Positions 8,014 through 17,572 of a stretch of 64,000 nucleotides of DNA are shown here, one piece after another (the stretch's first letter is position 1; each line of letters begins with the position of its first letter). The position numbers were made by a program, and so were the translations under genes. The DNA comes from Candidatus Thiodiazotropha sp. LNASS1. Its GTDB lineage: Bacteria > Pseudomonadota > Gammaproteobacteria > Chromatiales > Chromatiaceae. The stretch covers positions 744,001-808,000 of the forward strand of contig NZ_OZ156465.1 of the NCBI RefSeq assembly GCF_964212655.1. Reading direction: 5' to 3'. The notes below the pieces were generated by a model. It was not told the origin of the DNA and ran no database searches. It saw only the letters and a program-made list of their open reading frames with translations.

Positions 8014-8873
8014 TGCGCTGGCTGGTTACAACTTTATTTACAAAGATACTTGGACGTCCACATCCATAATAATGTTAATCTAACGGATTTATATAATTTA
8101 ACATAATATACATTATGCATCTTTTCTCATAAGGCCGCCAAGTAAGAGGCGCTTCCACTATATTATTAATGTTATATCTCTATTATTATTCTATCTCCTT
8201 GTTATTTTGAATTATTTTATTGATACATGTAGCGGACTATATGACTCAGATACTCTCCCCAGAATATGCACTAATATACCTATTCCTGTTCCGTATTTGA
8301 TTTATCTTTATTTGCCAGATTTACATCTATTGTCTCTTAGATTTTTTATGTCACTTATTTTCCTGCTGATTACGCAGTCCTCTTCCTGTACATAAAATTC
8401 GGCTACTTTATAATTCAACTAATTCATTCAGTTCACACTCACACCGCTCAATGTGCTGGTAGACGAATTTCTCTACACCCTCTAATACCTCTTGATTGTC
8501 AATAACAAAAAACCTTTTGATTTTCGACTCAGCTTCATTCCAGGAGAACACCAGGAATATGACAGCTGCACTACTGTTTAGAGTTATTCTAATTATTAAT
8601 CTAAAACACTTAGTAGTTATTGCTAAGTTAAACATCAGTATGATGCTCTTGCAGAGATTATTATTTAACTCAAATTTTCATAAAGTGGATTATCTCAATC
8701 AATCGTATCCGTCGATGTTTGTTAATTCGTCATAATTATTTACGCATTGAGAATTAGAAAAATTCTAAATTATGTATAAAACCTTTGTCGTGAAAGTACG
8801 ACGCTTGACATAGGAGATAAAATCGCAGACCCTCCACTCCTCTGTTGCATATAGTGGCCAAACAAAACTCACC
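8014..8873. other. AT-rich, gene-poor stretch (860 bp)
   Basis: Strongly AT-rich with short overlapping ORFs on both strands. One minus-strand ORF at 8408-8635 has a protein-like C-terminus (NQEVLEGVEKFVYQHIERCE) but no ribosome-binding site and a plus-strand competitor, so I do not call it a gene. Composition and proximity to the IS suggest decayed or acquired DNA. Confidence 0.4.
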
Positions 8874-8879
8874 TTGTAC

Positions 8880-9140
8880 ATGTCAGTTTCAAAAGATACG
8901 ATCAGATCATATTGCAAGGAAAACTATATAAATCCTGCCCGCTCTCGCGGTGATTCTCACATCACAATCAGAATAGCAGAGGTCGCGAGAGCGTTTGGTC
9001 TTGAGCCGGATAGCCATGTCATTTGCGATGCCGTGTGGTCGACCGAGTTCGAAATGGAGAATAACCTTTTTAGAGTATCCAACAGCTGCCTGAGAAACAG
9101 TAAAGTATCTAATATGGTTTTCAGAGTGTTACCTGAATAG
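8880..9140 (+). CDS. Hypothetical protein (86 aa)
   Basis: Reads MSVSKDTIRSYCKENYINPA followed by SRGDSHITIRIAEVARAFGLEPDSHVICDAVWS. The middle section resembles a helix-turn-helix or helical module, but I recognise no family. Two cysteines, no signal peptide. No clear ribosome-binding site precedes either the ATG at 8880 or the upstream TTG at 8874, so the start and even the gene are uncertain. Amino-acid composition is more protein-like than neighbouring random ORFs. Confidence 0.4.
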   Translation: MSVSKDTIRSYCKENYINPARSRGDSHITIRIAEVARAFGLEPDSHVICDAVWSTEFEMENNLFRVSNSCLRNSKVSNMVFRVLPE

Positions 9141-9489
9141 ATAAGGGATGTACCGTAAGGTGAGTACTAATAATTCTTAATTTATCGATGATTATGCAAG
9201 TAACACCTGAAAGTGTGACGAGCATCATAGTATTCCTGAATTAAGAGAATAAAAGTTGTCGTAAAGAGATAATAGTGTGAACCAGTTCTAATTTATTTCA
9301 CAAGACATCAAATTGGCGATGATTTCTTAGTGTGAATAATTGTTAAATTGCATCCCTAAATAGGAGTACAAAATAACTCATCCTAAGGATAAGGAATCAC
9401 AACTGAAGTGATTATTAATAAACGACCTGGATTATTTTAATACCGTTGGCTATCTAAGCCCCGGTCAATGATTAGGATGTGTTGTTGCT
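9141..9489. other. Intergenic, 349 bp, AT-rich
   Basis: Upstream region of the HDOD gene. No gene, repeat or confident terminator was seen. Confidence 0.4.
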
Positions 9490-10350
9490 GTGACCCCAAA
9501 TGAACTTGTTGAAGATATCGATCAACTGGTATCGCTTCCTGATGTATTTATTCAGGTGAACCAGTTAATGGAGCAGCCTCACTGCTCTTCTACCAAACTT
9601 GCTGAAATCATCTCTACCGACGTTGATATATCCGCCAGGCTGCTAAGGCTGGTCAACAGCCCGTTTTATGGTCTGAGATCCAAAGTCGACACCATCTCCA
9701 GAGCAGTCACCATCGCCGGCACCAATGAACTGCGTAACCTTGTATTGGCCACAACCGCAATCAGAGCTTTTACCGGTATCCCGGAGAAGCTGGTCAACAT
9801 GGATGATTTTTGGCGCCATGCAGTCACAACCGGTGTCCTCTCGCAGATCTTGGCCCAGCTGAGCAATGCGCTACACAGTGAGCGGCTTTTTGTTGCCGGT
9901 ATGCTTCATGATGTGGGACGGCTGGTGATCTATCTGACCCTCCCCGATAAAGCGATGGATATTCTGGAGATTACAGGTGGCGATGATTGGATTCTTGCCG
10001 AGATCGAAGACCAGGTTCTTGGATTCAATCATATGGATGTGGGCGCCGCACTGATGCAATCCTGGCATCTGCCTGAAAACCTGATCTCCGTCGCTAAAAA
10101 CCACCATCGCCCTTCACATGCAACTGAGCCGGAAATGGATGTGGCCATAGTCCATATTGCCCTGGCTATCGCTCGTGGCGAAATGTCAGGGCATTCAGTG
10201 GAGGAGATGTTCTGGGCCATCGAACCAAACGTTTGGGACGCCACCGGACTAACCCCAGAACAAATATCACCGCTTATCGATGACATGCTGAGCAAGTCAC
10301 TCGAAGTCATGGGGGTAATCTTGGCGCCAACAAAACAAAAGCGAGCTTAG
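9490..10350 (+). CDS. HDOD-domain signalling protein
   Basis: A 286-residue protein made almost entirely of an HDOD domain (about residues 10-215): LPDVFIQVNQLM, DVDISARLLRLVNSPFYG, TISRAVTIAGTNELRNLV and the HD-like LFVAGMLHDVGRLV with a later NHMDVGAALMQSWHLPE. HDOD proteins are output or adaptor modules in signal transduction, often linked to c-di-GMP and motility networks, and generally lack catalysis. The start is GTG without a convincing Shine-Dalgarno sequence, so it could differ by a few codons. It precedes two c-di-GMP enzymes on the same strand, at a distance that argues against one transcript. Confidence 0.88.
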   Translation: MTPNELVEDIDQLVSLPDVFIQVNQLMEQPHCSSTKLAEIISTDVDISARLLRLVNSPFYGLRSKVDTISRAVTIAGTNELRNLVLATTAIRAFTGIPEKLVNMDDFWRHAVTTGVLSQILAQLSNALHSERLFVAGMLHDVGRLVIYLTLPDKAMDILEITGGDDWILAEIEDQVLGFNHMDVGAALMQSWHLPENLISVAKNHHRPSHATEPEMDVAIVHIALAIARGEMSGHSVEEMFWAIEPNVWDATGLTPEQISPLIDDMLSKSLEVMGVILAPTKQKRA

Positions 10351-10812
10351 GTCATTCAAAGCAGCTTGATTGTCAATCCGGCAGATTGAGAGTTTCATAT
10401 AGCGTTATTCGAATTCGCCGGTTCCCATCAACCTTTCAGACAACACTATTAAGGTGTTATTTACCAATCGTGATTGAAACTTAACCTGAAACATGCGGAT
10501 GTATAAAAACACGGAGGTGTTAACCATCGATATATAAATTGACCGTTATTGAGAGAAGAAATATGCGCCACTCATCGCGCTTCATTCAAATACTGATGAA
10601 AATGACCGCCGCCACCGGCAAAGGCGAAAGCACCGCCCTCCCCTATGGTGAAAACCTTTACACAGAAAACAGCACCGTCAGAAATGAGAGGGTGATGCGG
10701 TCAGGATCTACCCGCTCATCCAGGGTCTGCACTGCAACCTATATCTCCAGAATAGAATCAATACGATCCTCATTGGCCTGGAAAGACCGCAGATAAAACA
10801 TAGGAACCAGGT
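10351..10812. other. Intergenic, 462 bp
   Basis: No gene that I can support. A plus-strand ORF at 10539-10796 has no recognisable domain and an unusual Arg/Ser/Thr-rich composition. Just before the next start there is AGGAACCAGGT, a plausible ribosome-binding region. Confidence 0.4.
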
Positions 10813-12441
10813 ATGGATCAAGATAGTGATTCCAAGTCAGAGTGGAGTAATGAGGTTTCTATGAAAAGAGCCCTCCTCGTCTACTTTTTGCAGGTTTTCA
10901 TACCAGCCTCTGTGTTGTTTTGCGGTATTTTCTATATTTTCTCCAACCAGACGCAAAAATATGAGCTGCAGACGATCAAGATCCGCGAAGAATCTGCCTT
11001 GAAGAGTGCAAGTGCGCTGACATCCACGTTGTTTAAACAAAAGTTATCAGACCTGTTGGTATTGGCCGAAGGCGAGATAATGAGAAAATATCTTCATAAC
11101 GACAATATACAGACCTGGACACAGGTGACCCGGGAGTTTTCACTCTTAGCCAGGCGCAAACCAAAGTATGTACAAATACGCCTGATGGATATCGATGGCA
11201 AGGAAGTCGTTAGGGTAAACAACAAAAATGAAGAACCGAATATCGTGCCAAAGTCCCAACTTCAGGACAAGAGTGACCGCTACTATTTCAAAGAGGCGAT
11301 TACATTCAGTCAGGGTGAAATATATATTTCGCCATTGGACCTGAATATGGAACAGGGTGTCATCGAAGAACCGATTGTACCAACCATCCGTTTCGCCACG
11401 CCAGTCTACGATGGCTACGGAACAAACCGCGGGATTCTGATTATCAATTACACGCCTGCTGAACTGCTGGAAAAGATTGAAGATATATTCAATACCCTTG
11501 CAGGTGAAACGATCATGCTCAACAATGATGGATATTGGCTGATGGGTGTAGATGATGAAAACCTTTGGGGTTTCATGTACGGCAGTGAAGAGACCTTCTC
11601 CTCTGAGCAACCAGAAGTCTGGAAAGCCATAGAAAACAACAAAAGCGGCTCAGTCACCACAGATAGCGGATTATACATCTTCCAGAGAGCCTACCCATTG
11701 AATCGTGCCGGTCTTGGATCAGTTGAGAATATTCAGTTACGTCCTGATGCAGATCAACCAAAAAGGCAGGATCTTTACTGGATCTATGTCTCCTATATTT
11801 CAAAGGATCGCCTGAACGACCTCTCATCAATACCGATACACATCTCGACGATCATCTACCTACTGCAATTCATTACTATCGGACTTATCAGTGGTGTATT
11901 CGCAAAAAAGGCCGTAAAGAAGAAATTTGCTTCCATCAAATTGCAGCAACACGCCACTACGGACGAGTTGACAGGACTCTCCAACCGCCGCGAGTTGCAA
12001 AAGACCGCAGAAATGGAGTTTAAACGCGCATACAGATTCAACCGCGATTACTCGATCCTCATGATCGATCTGGACAATTTCAAGGAAATCAATGACTCGT
12101 ACGGTCACAGCATTGGTGACGAAGTGCTGAAGCATAACGCAAGTATCTGTCTCAATTCGACCAGAACCGAAGACCTGCTGGCTCGATATGGTGGTGAAGA
12201 GTTTGTCATGCTGCTGCCGGAGACCAATATAGAGGGGGCCCGTCAGTTGGCTGAACGGATTTGCCAGGATGTCAGGGAACAACCGTTCGATTCCGGTCGT
12301 GGTCCAATCGCCATAACCGTAAGTATAGGCGTCAGCGAAATAGATCCTGACGACATTAGCTATTCCAATATCCTGGAACGAGCCGACAGTGCACTCTATC
12401 AGGCTAAGCGAGAAGGCAGAAACAGGGTCGTCACCGTGTAG
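10813..12441 (+). CDS. Membrane diguanylate cyclase with periplasmic dCache-type sensor
   Basis: A 542-residue protein. A first membrane helix lies at about 20-43 and a second at about 345-368; the roughly 300 residues between them form a periplasmic Cache-type sensor (FSLLARRKPKYVQIRLMDIDGKEVVRV and DRYYFKEAI are typical). The C-terminal GGDEF domain (about 380-540) has an intact active site RYGGEEF, so it should make c-di-GMP from two GTP. An RTED sequence five residues upstream is a canonical product-inhibition I-site. The next gene downstream encodes a GGDEF-EAL protein, separated by 475 bp. Ligand of the sensor is not predictable from sequence. Confidence 0.92.
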   Translation: MDQDSDSKSEWSNEVSMKRALLVYFLQVFIPASVLFCGIFYIFSNQTQKYELQTIKIREESALKSASALTSTLFKQKLSDLLVLAEGEIMRKYLHNDNIQTWTQVTREFSLLARRKPKYVQIRLMDIDGKEVVRVNNKNEEPNIVPKSQLQDKSDRYYFKEAITFSQGEIYISPLDLNMEQGVIEEPIVPTIRFATPVYDGYGTNRGILIINYTPAELLEKIEDIFNTLAGETIMLNNDGYWLMGVDDENLWGFMYGSEETFSSEQPEVWKAIENNKSGSVTTDSGLYIFQRAYPLNRAGLGSVENIQLRPDADQPKRQDLYWIYVSYISKDRLNDLSSIPIHISTIIYLLQFITIGLISGVFAKKAVKKKFASIKLQQHATTDELTGLSNRRELQKTAEMEFKRAYRFNRDYSILMIDLDNFKEINDSYGHSIGDEVLKHNASICLNSTRTEDLLARYGGEEFVMLLPETNIEGARQLAERICQDVREQPFDSGRGPIAITVSIGVSEIDPDDISYSNILERADSALYQAKREGRNRVVTV

Positions 12442-12916
12442 GCCAATATGACGCATAATGTCAGCATTCCGCTTACAGCATTTACCCTATTCTCAATAAA
12501 AATAAATATCTCCTCTAAAAAAACAATTGGTCATATGTTTCTTTGGTAGTTCAATCCTTAAATATACGGTTATTCCATACTTATTAATAAACATTAATTT
12601 TGATGTATATCATGTTGTTATTAAACAATAATTATATAGTATTTGGTTTTTTAAATTCCTGCAAATTGATAAGACTTTAAAGCTTTCGTTTTCCTGCTCA
12701 ACACCACCACACCAGAACAGCCTTTGGACCAACTCATGTTTGGTGTAACGACTTACATTCCAGGAAAGAATCATCTTGGATTCGGCGATGAGTCAAACAC
12801 TATCTTTCCACACTAAAAACCAAACAAAAAACTAAACTTTTTCTAACCAGTGCCGTTATTTTGAGCATCAAAAATGTCAGAAGGAGTGACATTCGTATAT
12901 CCCCGGAGGATCCACG
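12442..12916. other. Intergenic, 475 bp, AT-rich
   Basis: Very AT-rich leader upstream of the heme-PAS-GGDEF-EAL gene. It contains one FNR-like palindrome (listed separately) and ends with GGAGGA at 12905-12910, the ribosome-binding site of the next gene. No small gene was recognised. Confidence 0.5.
12600..12613. promoter_or_regulatory. FNR/ANR-like palindrome
   Basis: TTGATGTATATCAT matches the FNR consensus TTGAT-N4-ATCAA at nine of ten positions. It lies about 300 bases upstream of a gene for a protein with a predicted heme sensor. Oxygen control would make sense, but the match is in AT-rich DNA and may be chance. Confidence 0.3.
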
Positions 12917-15448
12917 GTGACCCCAGCCACAACAGAGTCCAAAGCCGACCTTCAGAGCGGGTTTACCTCAGCGCTAGAGTCCTTACGCAAATACACCCTG
13001 ATCGCCATCGTTGCCTGGACACTGATGATTGCCGGCATTTTCACATGGACAATATACGATCAGAGAAACCGGGAGTTTGCCACTGCGCTCGGGGTCGCCA
13101 GGGCCTACTTCCAAAAGGATCAGTCAGTACGCCAGTGGGGCGCCACTCAGGGTGGTGTCTACGTGAAGATTTCCGAACACACACAACCCAATCCCTACCT
13201 GAAAAACCTGCCGCATCGGGATGTAACCACTGATGCCGGCCAGAAACTCACACTGATGAACCCGGCCTATATGATCCGGCAGATCAATGAGCGCTTCAGC
13301 CGGATGCACAACGACTATATCCACATTACCAGTCTGGACCCGTTACATGATGAGAATGAGCCAGACGATTGGGAACGATCAATCCTCAAAACCTTTACCA
13401 AGGAATCGGATGAGGTTGCGCAAATTGTCGGTTTCCGCGGACAACCCACCCTACGCATGATGCGCCCCATGGTTACCAAACAGCGATGTCTGAAGTGTCA
13501 TGAACAGCACGGTTACAAGGTGGGCGATATCCGTGGTGGCGTCTCCATCGCCATACCTATGGCGCCCTATCGCAGGGATAGCAGCGAACAACTGCTGCTG
13601 ATCGGCACAACGCATGGCGGTATATGGGTATGCGGTCTGCTGGGTATCGGTTTCTATACCCGGCGGGCGCACCGTCACTTGGAAGACCGCCAGCAGTCAA
13701 TACAATCCCTCGCCAAGGCAAACAGCTACAACCGCTCCGTTATCGGAGCGCTGGGTGAGGGTCTGTTGGGCTTCGACGCAATGGGTCGCCTGACCTTCCT
13801 CAACCCTGCGGCTGAGCATTTATTGGGCTGGAAGGAGAATGAGCTACTGGGCAAGTCTGTTCATGGATTTATTCACTATCTGAAGGACAACGGTGAGCCT
13901 TGTCGAGAGGATGAGTGTCCCATGCTGGGGGTACTGCATAGCGGAGAGTCTCATTCGAGCCGGGACGATCAGTTCATGAACCGTGACCGTATCGCCCTGC
14001 CAATCTCCTATATCGCCACTCCCCTCTTTGAGCAGACCCGCGTGGTGGGTGGTGTGGTGGCCTTTCAGGACATTAGCGAACAAAAGCAGAGCCTGCAGCG
14101 TATCGAATACCTGGCCCATCACGACAGCCTCACCGACCTGCCCAACCGTGTTGCTTTCCTGGAGGCAGTGGACAACGCCCTGGCCAATGCGCGGCGTTAC
14201 GGCCACGGCCTCGCCCTGCTCTTCCTCGACCTGGATAACTTCGGTGTGATCAATGATAGTGCCGGACACACCACCGGAGACGAGCTGCTGAGACAGGTGG
14301 CAAGACGTCTGCGTCATGAGATACGTCAGCCGGACTTAGTGGCGCGTCAAGGCGGTGATGAGTTTCTGATTCTTATGGTACCGGTAATCAAGGAAAAGGA
14401 GGTAGAGGATATCACCAGACAACTGGCCCTGAATGCCACAGCACTGGCCCAGCGGGTACTTGACGTCATGCATGACCCTTTCCTTATGGAAGGCAGCACT
14501 TACTATATCAAGGCCAGTATCGGCATCAGCCTGTTTCCGGAGGATGCCAATGATAGAGTGGAATTATTGAAAAACGCTGATGCGGCCATGTATACCGCCA
14601 AGGGAGACGGCCGGGACACTTATGCATTGTATGCCGGCGATCTAGCCCAGCGTATTCAACACCGTCATATGTTGGAGACAGGGCTCAACCAAGCCTTGAT
14701 CAAACAGGAGTTCCGCCTGGTATACCAGCCTATTGTGGACCTTAACGATGGAAAGATACTGGCAGTTGAAGCCTTGTTGAGGCTGAGATCGGCCACTCTG
14801 GGGGATGTATCGCCGGTAGAGTTCATCCCTGTGGCGGAAGAGTGCGGCCTGATTCTTCCCATCGGCCGTTGGGTTTTGCAAACCGCCTGTCGACAGATGG
14901 CTCAGTGGTTCGGCATGGGGATGGAACTTAGGGTTGCAGTCAATCTGTCGACCCTGCAACTGCAGCGTGAGGATCTGGAAAGCAGCGTACTGCAGGCCCT
15001 GGAGGATGCACAAATCCCCGCTTCGATGCTAGTCCTCGAAATCACCGAGGGGGCCACACTGCACGCCTCCCCTGTTGTTATCGAACGACTGCAACGACTC
15101 CATGACCTGGGTATCGGGTTAAGTCTGGATGACTTCGGCACCGGCTACTCCTCCCTCAGCCGCCTGAAGAACCTGCCGGTGGATACCCTGAAGATCGATA
15201 AGTCCTTCGTCGACGGCGTTGTAACCGAACAGGATGATGAACAGATCGTACTGACCACCATTGAGCTCGCCAAGAACCTCAACAAACGAGCCCTGGCCGA
15301 GGGAATCGAGAGCCGTGAACAGTGGCAATGTCTGTTACGCAACGGCTGTCAACGAGGACAGGGTTACTTCTTTAGCCGTCCGGTGGAAGCGGCAGTCATC
15401 GAAGAGCTGGTGCGTAACGGTGGTCATTGGAATCAAATCCCGTCGTAG
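12917..15448 (+). CDS. Heme-binding DUF3365/Tll0287-like sensor with PAS, GGDEF and EAL domains
   Basis: An 843-residue membrane protein. A TM helix at about 27-48 is followed by a periplasmic domain of the Tll0287/DUF3365 type carrying a c-type heme motif CLKCH (C191, C194, H195) and the family tail GGVSIAIPM. A second TM (about 229-248) leads to a PAS domain (about 265-385), then GGDEF (about 395-570) with an intact GGDEF and an RQPD I-site, then EAL (about 585-835) with EALLR and DDFGTGYSSL. Both cyclase and phosphodiesterase sites look competent, so net activity may depend on heme redox or ligand state. The start is GTG behind GGAGGA. Confidence 0.92.
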   Translation: MTPATTESKADLQSGFTSALESLRKYTLIAIVAWTLMIAGIFTWTIYDQRNREFATALGVARAYFQKDQSVRQWGATQGGVYVKISEHTQPNPYLKNLPHRDVTTDAGQKLTLMNPAYMIRQINERFSRMHNDYIHITSLDPLHDENEPDDWERSILKTFTKESDEVAQIVGFRGQPTLRMMRPMVTKQRCLKCHEQHGYKVGDIRGGVSIAIPMAPYRRDSSEQLLLIGTTHGGIWVCGLLGIGFYTRRAHRHLEDRQQSIQSLAKANSYNRSVIGALGEGLLGFDAMGRLTFLNPAAEHLLGWKENELLGKSVHGFIHYLKDNGEPCREDECPMLGVLHSGESHSSRDDQFMNRDRIALPISYIATPLFEQTRVVGGVVAFQDISEQKQSLQRIEYLAHHDSLTDLPNRVAFLEAVDNALANARRYGHGLALLFLDLDNFGVINDSAGHTTGDELLRQVARRLRHEIRQPDLVARQGGDEFLILMVPVIKEKEVEDITRQLALNATALAQRVLDVMHDPFLMEGSTYYIKASIGISLFPEDANDRVELLKNADAAMYTAKGDGRDTYALYAGDLAQRIQHRHMLETGLNQALIKQEFRLVYQPIVDLNDGKILAVEALLRLRSATLGDVSPVEFIPVAEECGLILPIGRWVLQTACRQMAQWFGMGMELRVAVNLSTLQLQREDLESSVLQALEDAQIPASMLVLEITEGATLHASPVVIERLQRLHDLGIGLSLDDFGTGYSSLSRLKNLPVDTLKIDKSFVDGVVTEQDDEQIVLTTIELAKNLNKRALAEGIESREQWQCLLRNGCQRGQGYFFSRPVEAAVIEELVRNGGHWNQIPS

Positions 15449-15483
15449 AAAGAAACCTGTTCATTGCAGGTATGGTGCAGTCT

Positions 15484-16569
15484 TTACAGGTCCGGACAGG
15501 GTTCACCACGATCGATACGCGTCGTATTCACTACCGGAATATCCAACCGATTCCCGCTATAAGCCTTCAGATTGGATGGCGCATAATTGCATTTTGCCAG
15601 ATGCATGCGATCCAGCACCGATTGATGTAGCACCTCGCCATCGTTAACATGATTGCCGATCTGACGCTCGAATGGTCCCATCACACGATAGGGAATGGTC
15701 ATTGAGTCGTTAAGCACGGAGTTGAAACAAGGCAGGAAATGGGCAAGATAGTCGTGATCGCATTCAAGACCCAACGCCTCCGACTTTTCAACCACCCAGT
15801 GGAGAGCCTCATTGGCCAGACCATCGGGAGAGTAGCTACCGCCCACATTGCTGTGCACACCGGCAAACCAGGCCTGCTGCACCTCACCCTGCCAAGATAA
15901 GGGACGTTTCCATATCGAAGGCTTGAATGGTTTACGACGTTCATCGATCGACATGGCATGTATGGCATTTTCTATGTTCGGATTGAGCTCAATATCGTGA
16001 TATTGATATTTTTTCCTGTTGAAAATCTGTCCAATCACTCCAGGAGCGCCAAGTGCACCGACGGTATCCCACACTCCGACTAGTTTTATCGGCGGGCATG
16101 GGCGTACGTTTTCTACATTACGAAACGCCTTTTCCCACTCCGCCGAGTCGGGACCTTTGCTTTTTTCATAACAGAGGTACATTTCCGGTACATAATAGTC
16201 GTCGTCTTTTTCGATCAGGCCGATCAGGTTCATAAAACCGGCAAGACTTCTTACCGTAAATGCGCCACGACTGAAGCCAAAGAGATAGAGCTCATCGCCG
16301 GGTTCGTAATTGTAGACGATGAATCGGTACATGTTGCGGATATTCTCTTCCATGCCCTTGCCGAATGCCCCGCCGGTAACCTTATCCAGAGGTCCGTTGG
16401 TTCCCACCCCTTCATGGTAATAGACTATCTGTGATGTGCCGTCACCGGCCTTTGGTTTTATGGCACGTGCAATTTTGGTTACATTGGTTGGATGACGCCG
16501 TCCTGTCTTTTTGTCCAGCTGATCTCTGATGTTCCAGGTGCCATCTGCGCAGATTATGATCCTTTTCAT
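15484..16569 (-). CDS. DUF2235-family alpha/beta hydrolase
   Basis: A 361-residue protein beginning MKRIIICADGTWNIRDQ, the hallmark start of DUF2235, with a nucleophile elbow GFSRGAFTVRSLAGF (Ser in G-F-S-R-G) and a later VWDTVGALGAPG and WFAGVHSNVGGSY, which supply the Asp and His of a lipase-like triad. DUF2235 includes type VI phospholipase effectors of the Tle1 class and also many cytoplasmic homologues. No VgrG, PAAR or immunity gene is nearby and there is no signal peptide, so an effector role is not supported here. It is convergent with the GGDEF-EAL gene, whose end lies 35 bases away. Confidence 0.85.
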   Translation of the reverse strand: MKRIIICADGTWNIRDQLDKKTGRRHPTNVTKIARAIKPKAGDGTSQIVYYHEGVGTNGPLDKVTGGAFGKGMEENIRNMYRFIVYNYEPGDELYLFGFSRGAFTVRSLAGFMNLIGLIEKDDDYYVPEMYLCYEKSKGPDSAEWEKAFRNVENVRPCPPIKLVGVWDTVGALGAPGVIGQIFNRKKYQYHDIELNPNIENAIHAMSIDERRKPFKPSIWKRPLSWQGEVQQAWFAGVHSNVGGSYSPDGLANEALHWVVEKSEALGLECDHDYLAHFLPCFNSVLNDSMTIPYRVMGPFERQIGNHVNDGEVLHQSVLDRMHLAKCNYAPSNLKAYSGNRLDIPVVNTTRIDRGEPCPDL

Positions 16570-16762
16570 TTGTTTCCGACTCTTTATTGTCTATGTGATT
16601 GAATACCGATTCCTGACAATTGATCGCTCTCAAACGGGTCCAGAAATTTATACCGCTGTCTGTTACAGCATGTTGAAATCGTGAGGTAAGTGTAGTGATC
16701 ATACGACGATTCTTGCAATATCCTTCCATCCGTATTGGCGTTCCTGTGCCGGATCGACGCTG

Positions 16763-16788
16763 AAAAACGGCAGCCGAATGGCTGCCGT
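16763..16788 (-). terminator. Rho-independent terminator of the sulfur-globule-like gene
   Basis: On the minus strand a nine-base stem ACGGCAGCC / GGCTGCCGT with a four-base ATTC loop is followed by five T residues. It lies 42 bases after the stop codon of the minus-strand gene, in the correct orientation. Confidence 0.85.
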
Positions 16789-16830
16789 CTCAACCGGAAT
16801 GAGGGTTTTACGCCGGCTTAAGTCAGAGCC

Positions 16831-17166
16831 CTATTTTTCTGTGCTCCCGGACGGTGTAGCGGGTGCAACCGGGGCGGCATAAGGATAGCCGTACCCATAG
16901 TATGGGTAGCCATACGGGCCGCCCCACCAGGGACCATAGTAGTCGCGATATCTGTTCCACCCCCGACCATAACCGGAACCGCGGGCACTGCCACTGAAAC
17001 CGAAATTGAAATAGCCGTCTCCCCATCCATCACCGAACCAGTTATCATCCCAGCCACGATGGCCCCAGCCCGGGCCTCCCCAGCCAGGTCCGCCCCACCA
17101 GGCGAAAGCAGTGGTGGACGTCGCGATTAATGTGGCCGTGATTGCAGCTTGTGCTAGCTTTTTCAT
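16831..17166 (-). CDS. Sulfur-globule-family protein (exported, Gly/Trp/Tyr/Pro-rich)
   Basis: A 111-residue protein. The start is the ATG at 17166, six bases after AAGGAG; a longer frame upstream lacks a start signal. An N-terminal signal peptide (MKKLAQAAITATLIATSTTAFA) precedes a low-complexity mature part full of WGGPGWG, GYG and YPYYGYG repeats. This is the composition of the structural envelope proteins (Sgp) that coat sulfur globules in purple sulfur bacteria and related sulfur oxidisers, where globules sit in the periplasmic space. No cysteines in the mature chain. Assignment rests on composition and export signal, so another Gly/Tyr-rich envelope protein is possible. Confidence 0.7.
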   Translation of the reverse strand: MKKLAQAAITATLIATSTTAFAWWGGPGWGGPGWGHRGWDDNWFGDGWGDGYFNFGFSGSARGSGYGRGWNRYRDYYGPWWGGPYGYPYYGYGYPYAAPVAPATPSGSTEK

Positions 17167-17572
17167 TTTCACTCTCCTTGATCTGTATCTGTGCGTACCT
17201 GAAAAGTGATGCATCTGGCAGAAAAATCTAACCATCGTATTTTATATATAAGCTAATTATTAATAACTCAAATAGATATTTGCAACTTTACAGTACCCGA
17301 TTTATAGATCCTGTCTATGGATGATCTGAAGTGCCCGAGTGTTCATCGCACATCACTCGATACGGCATCCGGCTCTGTTTACCCGGAAGTTGATTTTCGA
17401 TCGTTAATTTAACATGCCACTATCGAATTCAATCTTATAAATAAGATTAATTTTCGTTGATATATTATTAATTAATATAGATAATAATATATACTTAAAT
17501 AACATTTTTCTGGTTGCGCCCATTTAAGATGAGAGAGCGGTATGCAGCCTGTTACACTACTATCGATTAACA
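17167..17572. other. Divergent intergenic region, 406 bp
   Basis: AT-rich, between the minus-strand sulfur-globule-like gene and the plus-strand TPR/GT41 gene. It should carry both promoters; no individual box could be assigned with confidence. Confidence 0.4.

Noticed and set aside
8207-8395. Plus-strand ORF of 62 residues in the AT-rich stretch
   Set aside because: No ribosome-binding site, composition follows AT-rich DNA, no recognisable family.
8408-8635. Minus-strand ORF with a plausible helical C-terminus
   Set aside because: No start signal and overlapped by an equally long plus-strand ORF; mentioned only in the gap description.
10539-10796. 85-residue plus-strand ORF between HDOD and GGDEF genes
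   Set aside because: Arg/Ser/Thr-rich, no domain, no convincing ribosome-binding site.
15484-16569. DUF2235 protein as a type VI secretion effector
   Set aside because: No VgrG, PAAR, adaptor or immunity gene nearby and the pentapeptide gene is 2.5 kb away on the other strand.
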